Below, piece after piece: positions 1 to 5,996 of a DNA stretch of 7,342 nt. A model generated the notes under the pieces. That model was not told the DNA's origin, searched no databases, and saw only the letters and a program-made list of their open reading frames with translations. Both the position numbers and the translations under genes were made by a program. The DNA is taken from assembly GCA_003155275.1 (NCBI GenBank), contig PMCC01000049.1, positions 17,729 to 25,070 on the forward strand, in the 5' to 3' direction. The DNA is from Actinomycetota bacterium. Its GTDB lineage: Bacteria; Actinomycetota; Humimicrobiia; Humimicrobiales; Humimicrobiaceae. Every line of letters starts with the position of its first letter. Positions within the stretch are counted from its first letter, which is position 1.

Positions 1-98
1 TACAAAATTATAAATAAAAGTATAAAAACTGTGACAGCGGTAAAAGTCCAAAGAATTCCCAGTATAACCTTTTGTTCCAATCTCGGTTTAGTAAACAT
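1..98 (-). CDS. pstA: Phosphate ABC transporter permease PstA, N-terminal fragment (runs off the window)
   Basis: The first 32 codons read MFTKPRLEQKVILGILWTFT and continue into a hydrophobic stretch, which fits the cytoplasmic N-terminus and first membrane helix of PstA, the second permease of the Pst phosphate importer. The assignment rests mainly on position: it directly follows pstC. The ATG (98-96) overlaps the TGA of pstC (100-98) in a TGATG arrangement, so the two are probably translationally coupled, and an AAGGGG ribosome binding site lies in the last codons of pstC. The rest of the gene, and any pstB or phoU, lies outside the window. The identity of such a short fragment cannot be proven from its own sequence. 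Confidence 0.85.
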   Translation of the reverse strand, partial: MFTKPRLEQKVILGILWTFTAVTVFILLFIIL

Positions 99-961
99 CA
101 ATTCTGCCCCTTCATCTTACGGGACATTATATTGGCCGCTGTATTCAATATCATAATGATAATAAAAAGGACTACTCCGGTAGCAAAAAGTGCCTGGCGG
201 TGCTCACCGGTGGAATAACCTATTTCCAAAGCTATATTTGAGGTTAGTGTTCTAACCGGGTCAAGTATTGAATGAGGTATGTTAATGGCGTTACCGGCTA
301 TCATGATAACGGCCATGGTTTCTCCGATAGCCCGGCCCATTCCCAGGATGATACTGGTAATAATACCCGACCTGGCAGCCGGAAACATTACCATAATGGT
401 AGTCTGCCACTGAGTGGCTCCTAAAGCAATAGAGCCCTCACGGTAAGTCCTGGGCACAGCCAACAAAGAATCAATGGAAATACTGATAATAGTGGGCAGA
501 ATCATTATGCCAAGGATAATTGAGGCAGCCAGTACAGATAAACCAGGTCCGCCTAAATTATCCCGGATAAAAGGGACTAGTATTACTACTCCTATAAAAC
601 CGTAAACAACCGAAGGAATACCGGCTAAAAGTTCAATTACCGGTTTTAGTATTTGGCGAATACGCTTGGAAGAAAATTCGGTCAGGGATACCGCGCAAGC
701 CAAGCCCAAAGGTATACCTATTATAAGCGCTCCTGCGGTAACTTCGATAGAACCGACTATCATTGGCAGTATGCCAAAACTTTTTTCGCTCGGGTACCAA
801 TCCAAACCAAAGAGAAAATTTTTAACCCCGTATTTGATTATTATCGGAGTTCCTTCGAAAAAAATAAAAAAAGTAATTACTGCTAAAAAAGAAATAGCGG
901 AAAAAGCAATAATTGCCAGGGCTATTTGGATTAATTTTTCATTTCTTTCAAGCTGTGTCAT
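98..961 (-). CDS. pstC: Phosphate ABC transporter permease PstC
   Basis: A 287-residue inner-membrane protein that, with PstA, forms the channel through which phosphate delivered by PstS crosses the membrane, driven by PstB. About six hydrophobic helices can be seen (near 10-35, 64-92, 112-131, 140-163, 198-222 and 256-277). The EAA-type loop that contacts the ATPase is EGSIALGATQWQTTIMVMFP at 175-194, followed by the GMGRAIGETMAV segment (207-218) typical of PstC. The length is normal for the family. The gene lies 30 bp downstream of pstS and overlaps pstA by one base, so the three form one operon. The start ATG at 961 has no strong ribosome binding site (AAAAGTTAG is the best candidate), but the N-terminus fits a complete protein. 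Confidence 0.96.
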   Translation of the reverse strand: MTQLERNEKLIQIALAIIAFSAISFLAVITFFIFFEGTPIIIKYGVKNFLFGLDWYPSEKSFGILPMIVGSIEVTAGALIIGIPLGLACAVSLTEFSSKRIRQILKPVIELLAGIPSVVYGFIGVVILVPFIRDNLGGPGLSVLAASIILGIMILPTIISISIDSLLAVPRTYREGSIALGATQWQTTIMVMFPAARSGIITSIILGMGRAIGETMAVIMIAGNAINIPHSILDPVRTLTSNIALEIGYSTGEHRQALFATGVVLFIIIMILNTAANIMSRKMKGQN

Positions 962-991
962 TAATTCTAACTTTTTAATCGGTCCGGGTAT

Positions 992-1783
992 TTAATTTAC
1001 GGGGATTAGCCCCTCTTCTTTAATTAACCCCTGTCCTTCCTGGGAGAGTACGAAATCAATGAAATTTTTCACTTCGCCAGTGGGAGTATTTTTGGTTACA
1101 AATAAAAAGGGTCGTACCAAACTGTATCTTTTAGTGATTATATTTTCATCAGAGGCTATTATGCCATCTAAACTCAAAGCTTTTACTTTATCGTTTACCA
1201 GCCCCAGAGAAATATAACCTATCGCATTTGGGTCATTGGCTACTATTTCTCTTACCGTGCCGTTGGAATCTTCGACGATAGCTCCTTTGAAAATACGATC
1301 CTTCTCCATCACCAGTTCCTGAAAAGCACCGCGGGTACCTGAACCCTCCTCACGAGTCACCACAGTAATGACTTTATCATTCCCCCCGAGTTCCTTCCAG
1401 TTCCTGATTTGGCCGGCAAATATTTGTTTTATTTGCTCAATAGAAAGATCACCTGTATTATTATTGGAATGCACAATAACAGCTAAGCCGTCATAAGCCA
1501 CTATTATTTCGTTTAAATCCTTTTCTTCCGGTTTTAGTTCGCGGGAACAAGTTCCTATATCGGCTACCCCGGATTCGGCTGCCTGAATACCAGCGCTGGA
1601 ACCTCCGCCCTGGACATTAACTACAGTATTGGGATATTTTTCCATATATACTTCGGCCCACTTATCGGCAAAAGGCTCAACACTAGTTGAGCCGGCTATG
1701 ATTATCTCCTTGTCAGAGACACCCCGGGCACAACCAGTGGCAAATATAGCTAATATAATTATAACAAAAATAAAACGGCGCAC
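992..1783 (-). CDS. pstS: Phosphate-binding lipoprotein PstS
   Basis: A 263-residue extracytoplasmic phosphate-binding protein that feeds the PstCA permease. Residues 1-18 are a lipoprotein signal peptide: RR at 2-3, a hydrophobic core, and the lipobox A-T-G-C with the lipidated Cys at 18. The mature part shows the PstS binding-site signatures: GSTS at 31-34, GGGSS at 59-63, D75 in the VADIG stretch, and TREEGSGTRG at 143-152, where Ser/Gly/Thr/Arg contact the phosphate. It is slightly short but complete. The start is GTG (1783-1781). An in-frame stop at 1804-1802 and the absence of any other start codon between them fix this choice. No Shine-Dalgarno sequence precedes the GTG; a TATAAT box ends 6 bases before it, consistent with a leaderless message. 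Confidence 0.95.
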   Translation of the reverse strand: MRRFIFVIIILAIFATGCARGVSDKEIIIAGSTSVEPFADKWAEVYMEKYPNTVVNVQGGGSSAGIQAAESGVADIGTCSRELKPEEKDLNEIIVAYDGLAVIVHSNNNTGDLSIEQIKQIFAGQIRNWKELGGNDKVITVVTREEGSGTRGAFQELVMEKDRIFKGAIVEDSNGTVREIVANDPNAIGYISLGLVNDKVKALSLDGIIASDENIITKRYSLVRPFLFVTKNTPTGEVKNFIDFVLSQEGQGLIKEEGLIPVN

Positions 1784-1819
1784 ACGGAAATTATAACAAA
1801 ACTATTTATATCAATACAA
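1783..1819 (-). promoter_or_regulatory. Proximal pst promoter, possibly giving a leaderless pstS mRNA
   Basis: On the minus strand a perfect TATAAT (1795-1790) is preceded by TTGTAT (1819-1814) with an 18-bp spacer. Standard sigma-70 geometry puts +1 at 1783, the G of the pstS GTG. The -10 is strong and the -35 matches in its TTG half only. AT-rich DNA yields chance -10 boxes, so this is a prediction. Confidence 0.5.
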
Positions 1820-1838
1820 GACTCGAAATTGAATTTTT

Positions 1839-1854
1839 ATATTGTCCCCAATAT
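1839..1854. promoter_or_regulatory. Short inverted repeat upstream of the proximal pst promoter
   Basis: A perfect 6-4-6 inverted repeat, ATATTG-TCCC-CAATAT, lies 20 bp upstream of the proposed -35 box. Its size and place would suit a dimeric regulator. Nothing in the sequence identifies the protein, and a repeat this short in AT-rich DNA could be chance. Confidence 0.25.
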
Positions 1855-1898
1855 TACTTCTTACAACTGCTCCCAGAAGGTCATATGTATTACTAATA

Positions 1899-1949
1899 AG
1901 TATAGCCCATATTAAAATATTCTAATCAAGTTTTAACAATGTCTTAACC
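1899..1949 (-). promoter_or_regulatory. PhoP-box-like direct repeats with a distal pst promoter
   Basis: TTAACA (1933-1938) and TTAACC (1944-1949) on the plus strand are spaced 11 bp start to start, the layout of PhoP-binding direct repeats in Gram-positive Pho regulons (TTAACA-like units separated by 5 bp). A TATACT -10 box (minus strand, 1904-1899) lies 28 bp downstream in the pst direction, with a poor -35 between (GATTAG), as expected for an activator-dependent promoter. It would give a leader of about 110 nt. Only two clear units are visible; a functional site usually has more. Confidence 0.4.
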
Positions 1950-1993
1950 TTATAAAGTTAAAATAAATTATGATTTTTTGTTGATCCTTCTTT

Positions 1994-2029
1994 CAAATAA
2001 GGCTCCATAGAAATCAGGAGCTTTATTTG
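1994..2029 (+). other. 13-bp hairpin between the pst promoter region and the lipoprotein gene
   Basis: CAAATAAGGCTCC (1994-2006) and GGAGCTTTATTTG (2017-2029) are inverted repeats around a 10-base loop. As plus-strand RNA all 13 pairs form, with one G-U pair; on the minus strand one A-C mismatch appears. No T-run follows on either strand, so it is not a standard intrinsic terminator. The right arm overlaps the predicted -35 box of the next gene, so it could act as an operator, a leader structure or a weak transcription barrier. Confidence 0.5.
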
Positions 2030-2055
2030 ACTTGTTGCTAAGTTTTAGTAATAGT
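2027..2055 (+). promoter_or_regulatory. Promoter candidate for the molybdopterin-domain lipoprotein gene
   Basis: TTGACT (2027-2032) matches the -35 consensus at five of six bases. It is followed after 17 bp by AATAGT (2050-2055), four of six for a -10 box. The predicted leader would be about 54 nt, ending at the ATG at 2116. Confidence 0.4.
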
Positions 2056-2115
2056 TTTAAAGGTAATTCAAAAATTAGTAAAAGTTTTTTAAAAAGGAAA
2101 GAAGAAATAATTAAA

Positions 2116-2793
2116 ATGATAAGAAAAAAAATATTCTTATATGTAATATTTCCACTGCTTACAATATTTCTACTATCATCAATTGTTATTGGCTGTTCAA
2201 AAAACAAAGAAAACAAACAAACTACCTCAGCCGTTGAGAGCAAAACATCTGAAACAACATCTGCACAAGCATCCGAAACTCAAGTAACAAGTATCCCTAC
2301 AAGTACAAAAGAATCTGTCACTGAAGGAACAAATTACCTTGATTTATATGAAGGTTTACATATAACCGGTACTCCGATAGATGTCGATATCAAGAGTTAT
2401 AGATTAAAGATTGGTGGTGCTGTTGATAAAGAATTAAGCCTGACATTTGATGATATAAAAAAAATGGAATCTGTCAGAGAAGAAATAGAACTTGTTTGCC
2501 CTGGATTTTTTGTTGATAAAGGTTTCTGGACCGGGGTTAATGTAATTGATCTACTGAATCTGGCGGGAATTAAAAAGGAAGCTAAAAATGTAGAGTTTAT
2601 AAGTATTGATAGTAGTTATACACAGACACTCCCAATTGAAAAAATTAAAGGTGATGGGTTTTTAATAGCTTATAAATTTAATGACAAAGAATTTTCAAAA
2701 TATCACGGCTATCCTCTAAGACTGACTGCAAAAGGTGAAGCCGGAAGTTACTGGGTTAAGTGGCTGGGAGAGATCAATGTAGTGGCTGATTAG
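2116..2793 (+). CDS. Lipoprotein with a short sulfite-oxidase-type molybdopterin oxidoreductase domain
   Basis: A 225-residue secreted lipoprotein. Residues 1-27 are a signal peptide (RKK, hydrophobic core, lipobox I-V-I-G-C with Cys27). Residues 28-72 are a Ser/Thr/Glu-rich linker. Residues 74-225 resemble the oxidoreductase molybdopterin-binding domain of the sulfite oxidase family: IELVCPGF places a Cys at 128 where these enzymes carry the molybdenum-ligating Cys, followed by WTGV-DLLNLAGI (138-152), YHGYPLRL and a C-terminal WVKWLGEINVV. The domain is about 150 residues, much shorter than a full sulfite oxidase or MsrP, and the signal lacks the twin arginines used to export cofactor-loaded enzymes. 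Cofactor binding is therefore uncertain. I chose ATG 2116 because it gives a proper signal peptide; the open frame extends upstream to 2032 without one. AAGGA at 2094-2098 is rather distant as a ribosome binding site. The substrate is unknown and no redox partner is adjacent. Confidence 0.82.
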   Translation: MIRKKIFLYVIFPLLTIFLLSSIVIGCSKNKENKQTTSAVESKTSETTSAQASETQVTSIPTSTKESVTEGTNYLDLYEGLHITGTPIDVDIKSYRLKIGGAVDKELSLTFDDIKKMESVREEIELVCPGFFVDKGFWTGVNVIDLLNLAGIKKEAKNVEFISIDSSYTQTLPIEKIKGDGFLIAYKFNDKEFSKYHGYPLRLTAKGEAGSYWVKWLGEINVVAD

Positions 2794-2794
2794 A

Positions 2795-2833
2795 AAAAAT
2801 AGTATCTGCAAATTTATAAGGTTTTCTATTTTT
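2795..2833. terminator. Weak AT-rich hairpin after the lipoprotein gene, possible terminator
   Basis: AAAAATAG (2795-2802) pairs perfectly with CTATTTTT (2826-2833) across a 23-base loop, beginning just after the stop codon at 2793. The T-rich right arm could act as a U-tract, but the stem is almost all A-T and the loop is large, so termination is uncertain. Confidence 0.25.
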
Positions 2834-2878
2834 AGAGCTTTATTTATTTTAAGTTACCTTTGATACAGAATTTAAGGT

Positions 2879-2917
2879 GGCTAGCTGGGCTAGTGAAATT
2901 TGAACCAATTCTTAAAA
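2879..2917 (+). repeat. Dispersed intergenic repeat, copy A
   Basis: GGCTAG at 2879 is followed exactly 16 bp later by GAAATTTGAACCAATTCTTAA (from 2895), a close variant of the core shared with the copies at 3220, 5959, 7029 and 7213. It differs by loss of the C in TTTCGAAC. Within the variable part, CTAGC-TGG-GCTAG (2881-2893) forms a perfect 5-bp hairpin. It sits downstream of both the lipoprotein gene and the convergent zinc-ribbon gene. Confidence 0.75.
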
Positions 2918-2956
2918 TTACTTTTAAAAATGAAAGAGTTAGGTTGTACTTAGACC

Positions 2957-3142
2957 TTATTCTTCCCCAAGGATTTTTAATATTTTTGTTTCAGTAAGTG
3001 GACTCTCGGCATCAACCAACATTTTACAATTGCAATGCGGACAAATTACTTTTGAATTATTATCAGCAAATTTAATTTCATCAGTGTATATTTTTTTGTT
3101 GCATTTTAAGCATAAGACATAACTTGGATCTCTATTTTCCAT
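2957..3142 (-). CDS. Small zinc-ribbon protein of unknown function
   Basis: A 61-residue protein with two Cys pairs, C11-x-x-C14 and C34-x-x-C37, 19 residues apart, plus H36 and C39. This is the classic treble or ribbon zinc-binding arrangement. The acidic tail (PLTETKILKILGEE) has no recognisable motif. The start ATG at 3142 has a good ribosome binding site (AAGGATA, 5-7 bases upstream) and a TATAAT box at 3184-3179 with a poor -35, so it looks like a real single-gene unit. It lies between repeat copies A and B. Such proteins can be DNA- or RNA-binding adaptors or metal-stabilised scaffolds; nothing here chooses between them. Confidence 0.72.
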   Translation of the reverse strand: MENRDPSYVLCLKCNKKIYTDEIKFADNNSKVICPHCNCKMLVDAESPLTETKILKILGEE

Positions 3143-3219
3143 TTTTTCTATCCTTAAATTTATATTAATTTCATATTAATTATACCATCTTTATTTCTAA
3201 ATAAAACTTAATCCCATAG

Positions 3220-3258
3220 TGGCTGGCCAGAAGTTTGAAATTTCGAACCAATTTTTAA
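3220..3258 (+). repeat. Dispersed intergenic repeat, copy B
   Basis: TGGCTGGCCA at 3220-3229 contains the GGCTGG box at 3221; 16 bp later comes the core GAAATTTCGAACCAATTTTT (3237-3256), which continues with AA. The core is identical over 22 bases to copy C at 5975-5996. Similarity to copy C appears to continue more weakly for a further 30 bp or so (GAATT, TTTAA, AGG, ATTTTTCT). CTGGCCAG is a perfect palindrome. This is one of the two best copies in the window. Confidence 0.85.
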
Positions 3259-3366
3259 CTGAATTAATAGATTTAAAAGGATTTTTCTAATTTAATTTAT
3301 CTAATATTGCTTTAAAATATACTAGAAGATGACTTTAAATATTATACATTCTATGATAAAAGAATT

Positions 3367-3486
3367 ATGGATGAAAAAGTTTACGAATATATCAATAGAC
3401 AAAAATCTCCACAAAAAGAAATTTGTGGTTATTTAAGAAAACTTATTCATAAAACTATTCCAGGAATAAAAGAAGAAATTAAATAG
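3367..3486 (+). pseudogene. Truncated DUF1801 (YdhG-like) protein gene remnant
   Basis: The 39 codons from ATG 3367 (MDEKVYEYINRQKSPQKEIC, then GYLRKLIHKTIPGIKEEIK) match from memory the start of DUF1801 proteins, small cytoplasmic proteins of about 110-140 residues with unclear function. In that family the next residues are normally a tryptophan-led WGVP-type motif. Here the frame instead reads TAG-TGT-GCG-CCA-CTT-TAT-AGC, i.e. stop-C-A-P-L-Y-S. TGG to TAG, GGT to TGT and GTG to GCG would explain it. About nine more codons follow before another stop, and the frame runs into the 3' end of the oppositely oriented methyltransferase gene, so about two thirds of the family length is absent. No good ribosome binding site is present. 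A short intact peptide gene is less likely. The family call is from pattern memory only. Confidence 0.62.
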
Positions 3487-3497
3487 TGTGCGCCACT

Positions 3498-4952
3498 TTA
3501 TAGCATACCTTTTGTTTTATAATAATTTTCAGCTTCTCTTAAGATTTTCCCTATTTCTTCAATTTTTTCTCCTGCCAGTTGCAGTGGCTGGTAGCTTGCA
3601 ATTATACTTTCCATTCTTTCTTTTGCATAATCTATGGCATTTTTCTTACCTTTTCGAATCCATTCTGGATAAGTAGAGGTATAATCTACAGCCTCACCCA
3701 TAAACTGCTCTGTCTTCCACCACTTCCTTGTGTGCTCTTTATTTAAATATTGGCCAGGTATAGTGCCTACTTCTCTTATTAAATCAAGGGCAATTGTCTC
3801 TTTGTTTATCTCTTCGCCCTCAATAAAATGTCCGACCATTCCAGCTATATCATCATCAAGGATTGCCTGAACAGGATGTGCTGATAATTCACCGAATACA
3901 TGTCCGTGAAACTGTATATTATTTGCCCCTGATAATGCTGATACCATAGATGCTATTCCTTTTTCATAGCCTGATTGAAAACCAATATTTTTAGCACTTC
4001 CATATCCTACTGTTCCATTAGAAATTGGAATTTTATATTTGCTTCTCCATATCTGATTAAAAATAGCATTTTCCAGGCTATCCTGAATCTGACCGAAAAA
4101 TGGTGTACCTGATCTCATATTCATTGGCCAGACTACATCCCAAACAAGAATTCTGGTACCTCTCTTTATAAGTTGGACCAACGCTATCATGGATAAAAGT
4201 TCAGCATTTGCAACAACTAGCGAACCAGCAGTTGTAATGGGTGATGTACCTCCACAAGTACACCCATTAGCAATATATACCGGGAAACCTGCCCCAATTG
4301 TTCTGCGAGTGTTTATAATTGAAGCCTCATCAACTCCCAAGGGTGACGTCGTATGTAATCCGCTCATATATTCTATCCCTGCAGCTTGAGCCATTTTCAA
4401 CGTAAAAATTTCACTGTCCAAGTTATAAGCAACTTCCTGTGTCTTAGTGGAATATAAAATCTTTATTGCACAACTTTCAGGTATTGCCATCGCAGGAGAT
4501 ATTCCTTCATAGCCCCAATAAGGGTAAGCTGACAATTTATGGAGATTGGGCAGATAATCCAGGATTTTGATATAATTGATATGCTCCTGCCTTGTTGGGG
4601 GCCGTGGTTCAAATGTATCAAGATCGATTGTATTCATGCCAGGGGCACTATGAAAATAAACAGTATCTCCTCCTAATAAAACATCATTTTTTTCTTCTCT
4701 GGCTTTAAAATTAAAGATCTTAGGAGTTGTTTTTATGCTTTCTTCAATAAGTTCTTCGGAAAATTTAGCATTCATGGTTTCAGGATCAACCAGACATCCA
4801 TTTTCTTTTAAGAGATCGAGAGCCCATCTGCTTTCTATCCTTACACCTGTTTCCTCAAGTACTTTTATTGTTGCACTGTGGATATTTTCAACTTCTTCTT
4901 CCCTGATTATCTCAAGAGGACTTATTTTTAGTTTAAACCCTGCTAATGCCAT
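3498..4952 (-). CDS. MttB-family (trimethylamine/quaternary amine) corrinoid methyltransferase, non-pyrrolysine type
   Basis: A complete 484-residue member of the MttB superfamily, cytoplasmic TIM-barrel enzymes that move a methyl group from a methylated amine to the Co(I) of a partner corrinoid protein. Family signatures are NGCTCGGTSPITTAG (229-243) followed by ANAELL (248-253), and the QSGYEKG segment (326-332) leading into SALSGANNIQFHG (338-350). Methanogen MttB carries an in-frame amber codon read as pyrrolysine in this part of the protein. Here the frame has no internal TAG, so it belongs with the bacterial homologues that include glycine betaine (MtgB), proline betaine and carnitine/butyrobetaine demethylases. 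The substrate cannot be read from the sequence. The start ATG 4952 has an AGGAGAG site about 10 bases upstream. The gene follows its corrinoid partner by 46 bp in one operon. Downstream a weak AGTG-GCGCA-CACT hairpin (3497-3485) precedes a T-rich stretch. Confidence 0.93.
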   Translation of the reverse strand: MALAGFKLKISPLEIIREEEVENIHSATIKVLEETGVRIESRWALDLLKENGCLVDPETMNAKFSEELIEESIKTTPKIFNFKAREEKNDVLLGGDTVYFHSAPGMNTIDLDTFEPRPPTRQEHINYIKILDYLPNLHKLSAYPYWGYEGISPAMAIPESCAIKILYSTKTQEVAYNLDSEIFTLKMAQAAGIEYMSGLHTTSPLGVDEASIINTRRTIGAGFPVYIANGCTCGGTSPITTAGSLVVANAELLSMIALVQLIKRGTRILVWDVVWPMNMRSGTPFFGQIQDSLENAIFNQIWRSKYKIPISNGTVGYGSAKNIGFQSGYEKGIASMVSALSGANNIQFHGHVFGELSAHPVQAILDDDIAGMVGHFIEGEEINKETIALDLIREVGTIPGQYLNKEHTRKWWKTEQFMGEAVDYTSTYPEWIRKGKKNAIDYAKERMESIIASYQPLQLAGEKIEEIGKILREAENYYKTKGML

Positions 4953-4998
4953 TTAGGATAACTCTCCTACTCATATTCTCAATATTATTCTTTTCATT

Positions 4999-5679
4999 TT
5001 ATTTTTCCACTAATTTCCTGGCCAGTTTAACGGCCCCAGGTGCTGTAGGGTCATAACCATCTGCTCCAATATTGCAGGCAAATTCTTCATTAACCGCACC
5101 ACCACCCACCATAATTTTTATGTGTTTCCTTAAATTTTCTTCTTCAAGAATGCGGATGACTTTTTTTTGTTCATATGCAGTAGTTGTAAGCAAGGCTGAC
5201 ATCGCAAGGATATCAGCCTTATAAGTTTTAATTGCATCTATAAATTTATCTGCTGGAACATTTACTCCAATATCATAAACTGTAAAACCATCAGCAGCAA
5301 GCAGGGTTCCTACCATCTGTTTTCCAATTGTATGGATATCCCCCAATACCGTACCGAGGATAATGATTCCTTTAGTCTTTATTTCTACACCCAGTTTAAG
5401 TATCTCACTATCAATAAGAGGCATCACTGCAGACATTGTATCTGAAGCTCCTATCAAATCTGGCAGAAAAAGATACTCATCCTCATAGGCTTCACCTATC
5501 AGCTTCATTACTTCTGTTAAATTTTCCAAAATTGTTAGTGGACTGATTTTTTCTTCTATTGACCTTTTAAAGGACTCTATGGCAAGCCCTTTATTATATG
5601 TTGCAATAGACTTTTTTAATTGGCTTAGAGGATCTTTTTTTATAACATTTACTATTTTTTCAAAATTTGAAATATCCAT
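4999..5679 (-). CDS. Methyltransferase corrinoid protein (MttC/MtgC-like, B12-binding)
   Basis: A 226-residue cytoplasmic corrinoid protein that shuttles the methyl group between the MttB-like enzyme and a methyltetrahydrofolate-forming methyltransferase. Residues about 10-95 are the helical cap domain (with EAYEDEYLFLPDLIGASDTM at 63-82). Residues about 103-226 are the Rossmann-like B12 domain. The cobalt-ligating motif is D114-I-H116-T-I-G119, followed by S161-x-L163 and the GGG at 192-194, all in their expected order. The length is normal. The start ATG 5679 has no convincing ribosome binding site; no other in-frame start is apparent upstream. It is the first gene of the operon, 46 bp ahead of the methyltransferase gene. 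A reductive activator (RamA-type) and the folate-side methyltransferase are needed but absent here. I see no cobalamin riboswitch upstream. Confidence 0.95.
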   Translation of the reverse strand: MDISNFEKIVNVIKKDPLSQLKKSIATYNKGLAIESFKRSIEEKISPLTILENLTEVMKLIGEAYEDEYLFLPDLIGASDTMSAVMPLIDSEILKLGVEIKTKGIIILGTVLGDIHTIGKQMVGTLLAADGFTVYDIGVNVPADKFIDAIKTYKADILAMSALLTTTAYEQKKVIRILEEENLRKHIKIMVGGGAVNEEFACNIGADGYDPTAPGAVKLARKLVEK

Positions 5680-5727
5680 CGAGTTTTTAGAATAATAAAT
5701 ATTATTAAAGATATAATAAAGAATATT

Positions 5728-5756
5728 ATTATAGTTATTTTTTTGAAAAATTCATA
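5728..5756 (-). promoter_or_regulatory. Weak promoter candidate for the methyltransferase operon
   Basis: On the minus strand TATAAT (5733-5728) lies about 50 bp before the corrinoid-protein ATG; the DNA 17-18 bp further upstream (TATGAA/TTATGA) is a poor -35. The surrounding 120 bp is nearly all A and T, so a chance -10 match is likely. Confidence 0.3.
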
Positions 5757-5777
5757 ATAAGAATTTATTTATTAAAA

Positions 5778-5793
5778 ATATCTGAAAAGATAT
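5778..5793. other. Small perfect hairpin (ATATCT-GAAA-AGATAT)
   Basis: A 6-bp perfect stem with a GAAA loop on the plus strand. On the minus strand the stem is followed by TTTTTAAT. It is entirely weak A-T rich pairing, so a terminator role is doubtful; it lies upstream of the methyltransferase operon promoter candidate and could equally be an operator. Confidence 0.25.
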
Positions 5794-5958
5794 CTTTATC
5801 CCATTAAAAGAAAAGTATTAGAACTGAGTTTACCAATATAATTAAATTTACTCACCTTATTATCTACCATATTATAGTTACTGGCTGTCCACAATAAAAT
5901 GGAGCTAAAATAAGAATTAGGCACAAAATGAGGTTTTACAGAGTTGCCAGTCAAGTCC

Positions 5959-5996
5959 GGCTGGCGAATGTTGCGAAATTTCGAACCAATTTTTAA
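5959..5996 (+). repeat. Dispersed intergenic repeat, copy C
   Basis: GGCTGG (5959-5964) is followed 16 bp later by the core GAAATTTCGAACCAATTTTT (5975-5994) plus AA, identical to copy B over 22 bases. The GGCTGG box can pair with an upstream arm: GCCAG (5946-5950) and CTGGC (5961-5965). CGAAATTTCG (5974-5983) is a perfect 10-bp palindrome. It lies about 110 bp upstream of the DUF3795 start. Confidence 0.85.

Noticed and set aside
2032..2115. Longer N-terminus for the molybdopterin-domain lipoprotein (start at 2032)
   Set aside because: It would bury the signal peptide 28 residues inside the protein and has no ribosome binding site; the start at 2116 gives a normal lipoprotein signal.
1968..2243. 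Minus-strand 91-codon open frame opposite the lipoprotein gene start
   Set aside because: It overlaps the true lipoprotein gene antisense, is mostly low-complexity Leu/Ile/Phe, and has no supporting start signals; only its last 20 or so residues look protein-like.
2879..2960. Integron attC site (GTTAGGT near copy A looks like a GTTRRRY core)
   Set aside because: The other repeat copies have no GTTRRRY core or matching inverse core, and no integrase gene is visible.
3237..3258. tRNA fragment, because the reverse complement contains GGTTCGAAA like a T-arm
   Set aside because: The stem-closing C after the loop is absent and there is no acceptor stem, D-arm or anticodon arm around it; the same core recurs without any tRNA.
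3484..3486. Amber codon read as pyrrolysine in the DUF1801 remnant, given a nearby MttB-family gene
   Set aside because: The next stop follows after about nine codons, neighbouring codons are also altered, and the MttB homologue here has no amber codon, so nothing suggests a pyrrolysine system.
4189..4389. Plus-strand open frames inside the methyltransferase gene (also 4735-4956 and 3488-3676)
   Set aside because: They are antisense shadows of a clearly coding MttB-family gene and show no ribosome binding site or recognisable domain.
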